A stretch of 7,093 nucleotides of DNA from an uncultured Nocardiopsis sp. GTDB lineage: Bacteria; Actinomycetota; Actinomycetes; Streptosporangiales; Streptosporangiaceae. Under the pieces are notes generated by a model. The model was given only the letters and a program-made list of their open reading frames with translations. It had not been told where the DNA came from and did not search any database. The stretch spans positions 1 through 7,093 of the forward strand of contig CALGOD010000403.1 of the NCBI GenBank assembly GCA_937957845.1, given 5' to 3'. The translations under genes were made by a program, and so were the position numbers. This document shows, piece by piece, positions 1 to 4,934 of this stretch. Each line of letters opens with the position of its first letter. The stretch's first letter is position 1.

Positions 1-842
1 GCTCTGGCCCTCGGGTAGAAGGAAGCCGACCCACCCGCCACGTGCGGGGTGAGGAACACCCCGGGCGCCTTCCACAACGGATGGCCCGCGGGCGGGGGTT
101 CGGGGTCGGTGACGTCGAGGGCGGCCCGCACCCGGCCCTTCTCCGCCAGCAGGGCTCCGGTGTCCAGGACCGCTCCACGTCCCACGTTCACCACGAGCGC
201 GTCGTCGGGCAGCAACGCCAGCTCCGCGGCACCGAACAGTCCGCGTGTGGCCTCGGTGAGCGGGGTGACCAGCACGACGACGTCGGTGCCGGGCAACAGC
301 CCGTGCAGTTCGTCGATCCCGTGCACGCCGGTCCGGGCACGACTGGCCACGCGCACGACCTCGGTCTCGAAGGGCAGCAGCCGACGTTCGATCGCCCGGC
401 CGATGCTGCCGTAACCGATGATCACGACCCGGCAGTCGGCGAGGGAACGCAGTCCGACCGGCTCCCACCGGTCCTCCCGCTGCGCCAGCGCCCACCGGGG
501 CAGCTCCCGTTGGGCGGCCAGGATGAGGGCCAGGGCGTGCTCGGCGGTGCCGGCGTCGTGCAACCCCCGTCCGTTGCACAGTGTCACGTGGTCGGGCAGC
601 AGCGGAAGCACGTGCTCGTACCCGGCCGACAGCAGCTGGACGACCCGCAGCGACGGCATGCGGGCGATCATGTCGAGCCGTGCGTCGACGTCCTGTGTGG
701 AGGGGGTGTAGGGCACCTGGTAGAAGGTCACCTCCTCCAGTCCGTCGGTCGGGGCCGGTCCCCCGGCGTAGAGGTCCACCGTCAGGGGGTCCGGGGCGTT
801 GTCCCTGTTCTGTTCCCACTGCACCAGCGCTCGGCCGCCCAT
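1..842 (-). CDS. D-isomer-specific 2-hydroxyacid dehydrogenase, 3' end cut by window
   Basis: NAD(P)-dependent oxidoreductase predicted to interconvert a D-2-hydroxyacid and a 2-oxoacid in the cytoplasm; the substrate cannot be read from sequence. Translating the minus strand from the ATG at 842 gives 280 residues open to the left edge. The Rossmann motif GYGSIG lies at residues 143-148 (GxGxxG). The family's catalytic triad is visible: Arg222 in VNVGRG, Glu248 in DVTDPEP and His267 in TPHVAGG. The N-terminal ~100 residues match the flanking catalytic domain in layout, including LLSAGYEHV at 71-79. Family members are usually 310-340 residues, so perhaps 30-50 are missing. A strong Shine-Dalgarno (AAGGAGGAGG) sits just before the ATG and supports this start. 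The gene is 94 bp downstream of the TrmH gene on the same strand, with a hairpin between, so co-transcription is possible but not certain. Confidence 0.92.
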   Translation of the reverse strand, partial: MGGRALVQWEQNRDNAPDPLTVDLYAGGPAPTDGLEEVTFYQVPYTPSTQDVDARLDMIARMPSLRVVQLLSAGYEHVLPLLPDHVTLCNGRGLHDAGTAEHALALILAAQRELPRWALAQREDRWEPVGLRSLADCRVVIIGYGSIGRAIERRLLPFETEVVRVASRARTGVHGIDELHGLLPGTDVVVLVTPLTEATRGLFGAAELALLPDDALVVNVGRGAVLDTGALLAEKGRVRAALDVTDPEPPPAGHPLWKAPGVFLTPHVAGGSASFYPRAR

Positions 843-925
843 CCGCCTCCTCCTTCTTCCGTCGCCCTCATGACTCGTCGCGCGTCCAGCCCATCACATC
901 CGTGGTGTCCACCGCCGGCTCCGCG

Positions 926-948
926 GCCGGACGGTCTCACCGTCCGGC
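926..948 (-). terminator. 9-bp hairpin over the TrmH stop codon
   Basis: GCCGGACGG and CCGTCCGGC form a perfect 9-bp stem with a 5-nt loop. On the minus strand the loop is TGAGA and contains the TGA stop of the methyltransferase gene. No T-run follows, as is common for actinobacterial intrinsic terminators. It could end or attenuate transcription before the dehydrogenase gene, or protect the 3' end of the mRNA. The structure is seen in sequence; its function is inferred. Confidence 0.5.
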
Positions 949-1755
949 ACGGGCGAGCTCGTAGCAGGCGATGGCCGCGGCGGCGGTGACGTTGAGGGAG
1001 TCCACGTCACGGTCGGCCATGGGGATGTGCACCCGGGCGGTGGCGCTCGTCAGCCAGCGGGAGGACAGCCCCTCGCCCTCGGTGCCCAACAGAAGACCGA
1101 CCCGGTCTTCCGGACCGAGGTCGGCCATGGCCTCGGCCAAGGGCAGGGAACCCTCCCCGGGGGTGAGCGCCAGGAGGTGGAACCCGGCCTCGCGCAGGGT
1201 GTCCAGACCCCCGTGCCAGTCGTCCATACGGGTGTGGGGCAGGGTGAAGACCGCCCCCATGGACACCTTGACCGCCCGCCGGTAGAGGGGGTCGGCGCAG
1301 CGTGGCGCGAGCACGATCGCGTCCACGCCCAGACCGGCGGCGCTGCGGAAGATGGCGCCCACGTTGGTGTGGTCCACCAGGTCCTCCAGGACGACGATGG
1401 TGCGCGCCTTGGCCAGGACATCGTCGAGCGGAGGCAGGGCGCGGCGGTGGAAGGCCGCCAGCGCGCCGCGGTGCAGGTCGAAACCGACGAGTCCGCGGGC
1501 GGTGTCCTCATCGACCACGTACAGGGGCGCGTCACAGGCGCGGACCACGTCGTCGAGCGCTTCGGCCCGGCGCTCGGTGAGCAGGAAACTGCGGGGCGAG
1601 AAACCCGCCGCGGCGGCCCTGCGGATCACCTTGTCGCCCTCGGCCATGAACAGGCCGTGCTCGGCCTCCAGGTGACGGCGCAGGTTCACGTCGCGCAGGC
1701 GGGTGTAGTCGGCCAGGCGGGGATCCTCGGGGTCGCCGACCTTGATGACGTCCAT
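937..1755 (-). CDS. TrmH/SpoU-family RNA 2'-O-ribose methyltransferase
   Basis: A 272-residue SPOUT-class enzyme predicted to transfer a methyl group from S-adenosylmethionine to a ribose 2'-OH of rRNA or tRNA in the cytoplasm. Residues ~30-105 look like the RNA-binding substrate domain (GLFMAEGDKVIRRA at 34-47). The catalytic SPOUT domain has all three family motifs: motif 1 NVGAIFRSAAGLG (131-143, with Asn131 and Arg137), motif 2 LLLGTEGEGLS (221-231, with Glu226) and motif 3 IPMADRDVDSLNVTAAAA (244-261, with the SLNV core). Length is normal for the family. An in-frame TAA lies four codons upstream of the ATG and no other start is near, so this start is firm. No Shine-Dalgarno is present, and a -10-like GATAAT ends 8 nt before the ATG, so a leaderless mRNA is likely. 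The gene begins 21 nt after the upstream SSI-like gene. Which nucleotide it modifies cannot be told. Confidence 0.94.
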   Translation of the reverse strand: MDVIKVGDPEDPRLADYTRLRDVNLRRHLEAEHGLFMAEGDKVIRRAAAAGFSPRSFLLTERRAEALDDVVRACDAPLYVVDEDTARGLVGFDLHRGALAAFHRRALPPLDDVLAKARTIVVLEDLVDHTNVGAIFRSAAGLGVDAIVLAPRCADPLYRRAVKVSMGAVFTLPHTRMDDWHGGLDTLREAGFHLLALTPGEGSLPLAEAMADLGPEDRVGLLLGTEGEGLSSRWLTSATARVHIPMADRDVDSLNVTAAAAIACYELARAGR

Positions 1756-1763
1756 GGAGGACG

Positions 1764-1793
1764 ATTATCCCCCGCCTCAGCCGATCTTGTCGG
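1764..1793 (-). promoter_or_regulatory. candidate promoter for a leaderless TrmH transcript
   Basis: On the minus strand, CCGACA (1793-1788; 4 of 6 to TTGACA) and GATAAT (1769-1764; 5 of 6 to TATAAT) are separated by 18 nt. The -10 ends 8 nt before the ATG at 1755, so initiation would fall at or next to the start codon. The -35 box lies inside the last codons of the upstream SSI-like gene. The absence of a ribosome binding site before this ATG supports the reading. Inferred from sequence only. Confidence 0.4.
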
Positions 1794-2382
1794 TGAGGGG
1801 ACGCAGGCGCTGCCAGCGCGCCTCCTCACAGGAGCCCTTGCGGGTGACGGTGGTGTCGATCTCCTGCCCCTCCCAGATGCCCACGATGGCGGCCTCCTGG
1901 GGACCGTACAGCTTGTCGGTGCACACGGTGCCCTCACGCACCTCGGTGAAGAGGTGCTCTCCGCCGGGGGAGGCCGCGGTCACCGGCTCGACGCTCTCGG
2001 CGTCCGTCTCCTCCTCGCCGGACCGCTCGTCGGCGTCGCCGTGGAACTCCTCGGACGCCCTGGCCAACTCGGCGCAGACCTCGTGGTCCTCCTCCAGGTC
2101 CCCGGTGCACGTGATCGTCTGCACCCAGGCGCGGTCACGGTCGCTCACGTGGACCCGTAGGGAACCGACCGGTCCCGCCTCCACCGCCTCCTCTTCGGTC
2201 TCCTCCACGTCCGGACCCACCTGCGTGATCATCGCCGTGGTGGTCCGTACCTCCTGCGGCGGCATCATCGACGGGCCCACGATCACCCCATAGGCGACCG
2301 CGCCGGCGCAGCAGGCGCCGGCCAGCAGGACGGTGCCGACCGTCGTACCTCGGCTCCGATGCTCTCTATGTGATGGGGACAT
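1777..2382 (-). CDS. membrane-anchored protein with SSI-like (subtilisin inhibitor-like) domain
   Basis: A 201-residue protein with a short basic N-terminus, one hydrophobic segment at ~14-37 and a mostly acidic extracytoplasmic part. The C-terminal half resembles Streptomyces subtilisin inhibitors, small secreted protease inhibitors with two disulfides. Four cysteines (92, 103, 154, 185) fall in the expected order. The last pair is 31 residues apart against 30 in SSI, and the GIWEGQEI...SCEEAR block (168-188) matches the SSI GxWxGxxV...CE pattern. Differences: about 30 extra, largely acidic residues lie between Cys103 and Cys154; one residue is inserted after Cys154; and the P1 position would be Lys157 (counting back from Tyr159) or Asp156. 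A Glu-rich stretch (58-69) follows the anchor. LAGACC is a poor lipobox, so a transmembrane anchor is more likely than a lipoprotein. The ATG at 2382 has only a weak GAGGG about 10 nt upstream. Inhibitor activity is inferred; it may be a fold relative only. Confidence 0.7.
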   Translation of the reverse strand: MSPSHREHRSRGTTVGTVLLAGACCAGAVAYGVIVGPSMMPPQEVRTTTAMITQVGPDVEETEEEAVEAGPVGSLRVHVSDRDRAWVQTITCTGDLEEDHEVCAELARASEEFHGDADERSGEEETDAESVEPVTAASPGGEHLFTEVREGTVCTDKLYGPQEAAIVGIWEGQEIDTTVTRKGSCEEARWQRLRPLTDKIG

Positions 2383-2775
2383 GCCAGCAAAACCCTCGGG
2401 GGTCGGTGTCAGGGGACGCCCACAGGGGACTGTGAGACAGGAGTGGGCGTGGGGAGCAACAGCCTAGCGAGAAGCCTCGGCCGCTCCTCGGTGTGCACCG
2501 TAACAAAGCGATCACCTCGTCGTGGCCGTCGCGGTCGTCCCGGGACGCCGCCGGCCCCTTCCACTCGCGCATTACCAACGAGTAAGGTCCTGGGAGGGAA
2601 CCTCGTCCGCATCGGCCTCTCACACTCCGCACACCCATGTGACGCCCCAGGACGCGTGACGGTTCGCCTTCCCCACCTCCGGTGTGGGATCCCGGCCCCG
2701 CGGCTGCCCCCGCACCACCGGCTTCCGGACGACCACCCGCCGGAGGCCGCCCACAGCTACACCCCCGGAGTGCCC
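2383..2775. other. divergent intergenic region, 393 bp
   Basis: This lies between the leftward SSI-like gene and the rightward SBP-VWA gene and should hold both promoters. The plus-strand frame is open from 2443 into the next gene, but its translation here is Arg/Pro/Ser-rich and lacks a domain or signal sequence, so I treat it as non-coding. Visible elements are two overlapping small dyads at 2421-2440 (CACAG-N4-CTGTG and CTGT-GAG-ACAG), the dyad at 2489-2500 with an adjoining GTAAC element, and a weak CCCAC/GTGGG stem at 2672-2688. I could not identify a convincing -35/-10 pair in either direction. GGGAAC around 2596 could be an ECF-type -35, but no firm partner is visible. Confidence 0.6.
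2489..2515. promoter_or_regulatory. candidate operator: CGGTG-TG-CACCG dyad plus GTAACA element
   Basis: CGGTG (2489-2493) and CACCG (2496-2500) form a dyad with a 2-nt centre. GTAACAAAGCGATCAC (2500-2515) follows directly. GTAAC half-sites are the core of the MtrA response-regulator motif in actinobacteria, usually as tandem copies; here only one clean copy is present, and the second (GATCAC) is degenerate. The site is about 107 bp upstream of the SSI-like gene and 260 bp upstream of the SBP-VWA gene. The dyad is seen; the regulator is a guess. Confidence 0.25.
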
Positions 2776-4512
2776 GTGCCCAGTGGACGCCACCGACTCG
2801 TCTCACCGAAGACCCAGATCACCCGCAGGGTGTTCAGGTCTCCGCTGGGGATCACCGCGATGGTCGTCGCTCTCATCGCCGTCGTCGCGATCGCGGTCCC
2901 GTTCGGTCTGAACATGCTCGGATGCGATGACACGCGCTACCTGCGCGTGTCGGCGACCCAGAGCATCGCGCCGGTGTTGCGCGAGGCCGCCGACGAGTTC
3001 AACTCCGAGCGCCCCGTCTACGGTGGCGACTGCGTGTACGCGCAGGTGGACGAGATCGCTCCGCACCGCATCATGACGGCCCTGGTCGGAGGCCGCGCCG
3101 GGGACTCCACCATCGCACCGCACGTGTGGGTGCCCGAGTCCTCGGCCTGGGTCGAGCTGACCCGCGTGTCGGAGGGCGGAACGCACGGCATCGAGACGGA
3201 TCCGCCCTCGCTGGCCAGCTCCCCGGTGGTCCTGGCCGCGCCGGAGGGCACCGAGGGCATGCCGGCCCCCGATGACACCCCCTGGACCCTCGTCCTGCCC
3301 GGCGAGCGCGACCCCCGGCGTCCCCTGGTCATGGTCGACCCCAACCGCGGGGCCGACGGCATGACCGTCATGCACGCCGTCCGCCGCCACCTCGGCAGCG
3401 GCGACGACGCCGACACCGCCATGACCGACTTCGTGCGCGACGTACAGCTCGACAGCGCGTTCGGGGAGATCGACCTCGGCACCTTCTACACCGGTTCACG
3501 GACCGCCGAGGAGCGCGTCGATCCGGTGATCGTGGTGCCCGAGCAGGCGGTGGTGTCCTACAACGCCGACCGCGCCCCGTCCGCGCCGCAGTTGGAGGCC
3601 CACTACCCGATCGAGGGCACCGTCGGTATGGACTACCCCTACGTCACCACCACGGAGTCCTCCGCGCTGCGCTCGGCCGCCGCCGACCTGTACGAGGTGC
3701 TGCGGCAGGACACCTATCGTTCGCGCCTGCGCGAGCTGGGCTTTCGCGAGCCGGGCGGCACCGCGTCCCGGGAGCTGGCGCAGCGGCCCGGCCTGATCGC
3801 CGAGGAGCCGCCCACCCACGAGGACCTGACGGGGGACGCCCTGCTGGCGTCGGTCACCGACTGGAACCGGTTGTCGATGCCCAGCCGCACCCTGGTGCTC
3901 GCCGACACCTCCGCCGGCATGGCCGAGGACCTGGACGGGGGGCCGACCCGGTTGGAGATCGCCCGGCAGGCGGCACTCCTGGGCCTGTCACTGTTCCCCG
4001 ACGAGACCGACATGGGCCTGTGGCTGATGTCGGACGAGTACGGACGGAGCGGTCGCGACGAGGCCGCGAACATGCATCAGCTGGGCACGGCGGACCGAAG
4101 CGGTGAAGGAACCCGCCGGCAGGAGCTCGTCGAGGTGGCCGAGGAGATCACGGTCCAAGGCGGCGAATCGCGTCTGTACGACAACATCCTGGCCGCCTAC
4201 GACCAGGTGCAGGACAACTACCACGAGGACAAGATCAACAGCGTCATCCTGCTGACCGCCGGACAGGACGAGGGGTCCAGCCACATCTCCCACGAGGAGC
4301 TGGTGGCGGCGCTGCAGGACCGCTTCGACCCCCGACGTCCGGTCAGTACCTTCATCATCGCCTTCGGGGCCCAGGCCGACGAGGAGGAGCTGCGCCAGGT
4401 CGCGGCGGCCACGAGCGGGTCGTTGTTCGTCACCGAGGATCCGGACGAGATCGGTGACATCTTCCTCAGCTCCATCTCGCGTCGGCTGTGTGTGCCCGAC
4501 TGCGACAACTGA
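2776..4512 (+). CDS. SBP-VWA membrane protein, first paralogue, MIDAS-degenerate
   Basis: A 578-residue predicted single-pass membrane protein. It has a basic cytoplasmic tail (1-23), a transmembrane helix (~24-45), an extracytoplasmic periplasmic-binding-protein-like domain (~55-345) and a VWA domain (~370-570). The binding-protein-like part has VWVPESSAW (117-125), PEQAVVSYNA (255-264) and MDYPYV (285-290), all with counterparts in the downstream paralogue. VWA domains normally bind a metal through DxSxS, a Thr and an Asp. Here these are DTSAG (377-381), Ser465 in GGESRLYD and Ala495 in LLTAGQD, so metal-dependent ligand binding is probably weakened or lost. Cys50 and Cys86 match a Cys pair in the paralogue. 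Cys572 and Cys576 in the last seven residues do not. I chose GTG at 2776 because GGAG (2767-2770) is 5 nt upstream and the length then matches the paralogue; GTG at 2770 is possible, and a frame open from 2443 has no coding character. Substrate and role are unknown. Confidence 0.88.
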   Translation: MPSGRHRLVSPKTQITRRVFRSPLGITAMVVALIAVVAIAVPFGLNMLGCDDTRYLRVSATQSIAPVLREAADEFNSERPVYGGDCVYAQVDEIAPHRIMTALVGGRAGDSTIAPHVWVPESSAWVELTRVSEGGTHGIETDPPSLASSPVVLAAPEGTEGMPAPDDTPWTLVLPGERDPRRPLVMVDPNRGADGMTVMHAVRRHLGSGDDADTAMTDFVRDVQLDSAFGEIDLGTFYTGSRTAEERVDPVIVVPEQAVVSYNADRAPSAPQLEAHYPIEGTVGMDYPYVTTTESSALRSAAADLYEVLRQDTYRSRLRELGFREPGGTASRELAQRPGLIAEEPPTHEDLTGDALLASVTDWNRLSMPSRTLVLADTSAGMAEDLDGGPTRLEIARQAALLGLSLFPDETDMGLWLMSDEYGRSGRDEAANMHQLGTADRSGEGTRRQELVEVAEEITVQGGESRLYDNILAAYDQVQDNYHEDKINSVILLTAGQDEGSSHISHEELVAALQDRFDPRRPVSTFIIAFGAQADEEELRQVAAATSGSLFVTEDPDEIGDIFLSSISRRLCVPDCDN

Positions 4513-4539
4513 ACACCGCCCTCCCCGGATGCGGTGTTC
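4511..4539 (+). terminator. 9-bp hairpin at the stop codon of the first SBP-VWA gene
   Basis: GAACACCGC (4511-4519) and GCGGTGTTC (4531-4539) form a perfect 9-bp stem with an 11-nt loop. The left arm starts inside the TGA stop (4510-4512). No U-tract follows. It is a likely intrinsic terminator or 3'-end stabiliser separating the two paralogues. Confidence 0.55.
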
Positions 4540-4572
4540 CCCGAAAGGCCGCCCGACGAAGGAAGGACGGAA

Positions 4573-4656
4573 GTGAACCTCCCACTGGTCCGTACCGGCG
4601 GGAGGCCCACCACGGAGGGAGTCTCGATCGGATATCGGAATCGGGTTTCGGCCTGA
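4573..4656 (+). CDS. possible 27-codon small ORF or leader peptide
   Basis: A GTG start is preceded by AGGAAGGA 5 nt upstream, a good Shine-Dalgarno match, and followed by 27 sense codons and TGA. The peptide begins MNLPLVRTGG and ends RNRVSA; it has no transmembrane segment, Cys or known motif. It lies in the untranslated stretch before the second SBP-VWA gene and could be a leader peptide. The only support is the ribosome binding site and its position, so a chance ORF is quite possible. Confidence 0.2.
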   Translation: MNLPLVRTGGRPTTEGVSIGYRNRVSA

Positions 4657-4689
4657 CCTCTTCCCCCAGGAAGGCACGGGTAGAATCAA

Positions 4690-4700
4690 GGGAATTTCCC
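4690..4700. repeat. short palindrome GGGAA-T-TTCCC, inverted copy of the core at 4776
   Basis: An 11-nt dyad with 5-nt arms. Its reverse complement, GGGAAATTCCC, occurs in the longer palindrome centred at 4776, 81 bp away. If the TAGAAT at 4681-4686 were a -10 box, this dyad would cover the transcription start, a classic repressor position. No regulator can be assigned. Confidence 0.35.
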
Positions 4701-4762
4701 GCGGCAATCCGCACTGTCCTCAGGTTTGCCCCGGGGTCCTGACGGTTTCACCGCCCCATGGC

Positions 4763-4794
4763 CGGTTCGGGGGAAATTCCCCCGGCTTGAACCG
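4763..4794 (+). promoter_or_regulatory. palindrome and stem-loop in the leader of the second SBP-VWA gene
   Basis: CGGGGGAAATTCCCCCG (4768-4784) is a 17-nt palindrome with 8-nt arms. Outside it CGGTTC (4763-4768) pairs with GAACCG (4789-4794), leaving a 5-nt bulge on the right. As RNA it would form a stem of about 11 bp with loop AAATT; as DNA it is a strong dyad. It ends about 140 bp before the GTG of the second paralogue. It may be an operator or an attenuating hairpin; the sequence does not distinguish them. Confidence 0.4.
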
Positions 4795-4850
4795 TTGAGT
4801 ACCGTTCCCACCACGAGAACACGTGCGGTCCCTTTCACCGCACCGGTGGC

Positions 4851-4914
4851 GCGTACCCTCCCGTACCGCTCGCCCCGTACCGACACATCCCCCCGTACGA
4901 CATTCGTTCCGTAC
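4851..4914 (+). repeat. cluster of five (G/C)CGTAC direct repeats
   Basis: GCGTAC at 4851 and CCGTAC at 4861, 4875, 4893 and 4909 occur within 64 bp, separated by C-rich spacers (start spacings 10, 14, 18, 16). A further CCGTAC is at 4590 and a related AGTACCG at 4798. The array ends about 20 bp before the probable GTG start of the second SBP-VWA gene and overlaps where RNA polymerase or a leader would be. The repeats are seen; a role as protein-binding sites is inferred. Confidence 0.4.
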
Positions 4915-4934
4915 ACCACCCCGTGAGGAAAGCT

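Larger units (their letters stand above)
4540..4934 (+). other. leader region between the two SBP-VWA paralogues, about 395 bp
   Basis: No convincing large gene is present. It contains a possible 27-codon ORF (4573-4656), TCGG repeated four times at 6-7-nt spacing (4628-4651), an isolated -10-like TAGAAT (4681-4686) without a well-spaced -35, a short palindrome (4690-4700), a structured palindrome (4763-4794), a 7-bp stem GTGCGGT/ACCGCAC with a 7-nt loop (4823-4843) and clustered CCGTAC repeats (4851-4914). The amount of structure suggests independent regulation of the second paralogue rather than read-through from the first. Confidence 0.55.

Noticed and set aside
1027..2160. 377-codon plus-strand open frame across the TrmH and SSI-like genes
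   Set aside because: Low-complexity translation crossing two well-supported antisense genes and their spacer; shadow of strong GC3 bias.
2572..2585. TTAC-N6-GTAA dyad as an acyl-CoA-responsive TetR operator
   Set aside because: Arms of only 4 bp and no lipid-metabolism gene nearby; likely chance.
2443..2775. N-terminal extension of the first SBP-VWA frame by 111 codons
   Set aside because: Arg/Pro/Ser-rich, no signal or domain, and the paralogue has no counterpart; the GTG at 2776 has a Shine-Dalgarno and gives matching length.
2911..2928. Lipobox (NMLGC) making the first SBP-VWA protein a lipoprotein
   Set aside because: Met at -3 and Leu at -2 do not fit well, and this Cys has a partner Cys in both paralogues, which suggests a disulfide. 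The paralogue has GRSDGC, not a lipobox.
4628..4651. Four TCGG repeats at 6-7-nt spacing, iteron-like
   Set aside because: Only 4 conserved bases per unit in GC-rich DNA and no replication gene or AT-rich segment nearby.
4681..4686. TAGAAT as a promoter -10 for the second SBP-VWA gene
   Set aside because: The only -35-like hexamer (CTGACC, 4653-4658) would be 22 nt away, too far; kept only as a note.
4690..4784. Match of GGGAATTTCC/GGGAAATTCC to the eukaryotic NF-kB consensus
   Set aside because: Irrelevant in a bacterium; coincidental with the palindrome.
4726..4926. 66-codon plus-strand frame ending at the second SBP-VWA start
   Set aside because: Starts at a TTG without a ribosome binding site; its Pro/Thr/Arg repeats simply reflect the CCGTAC repeats.
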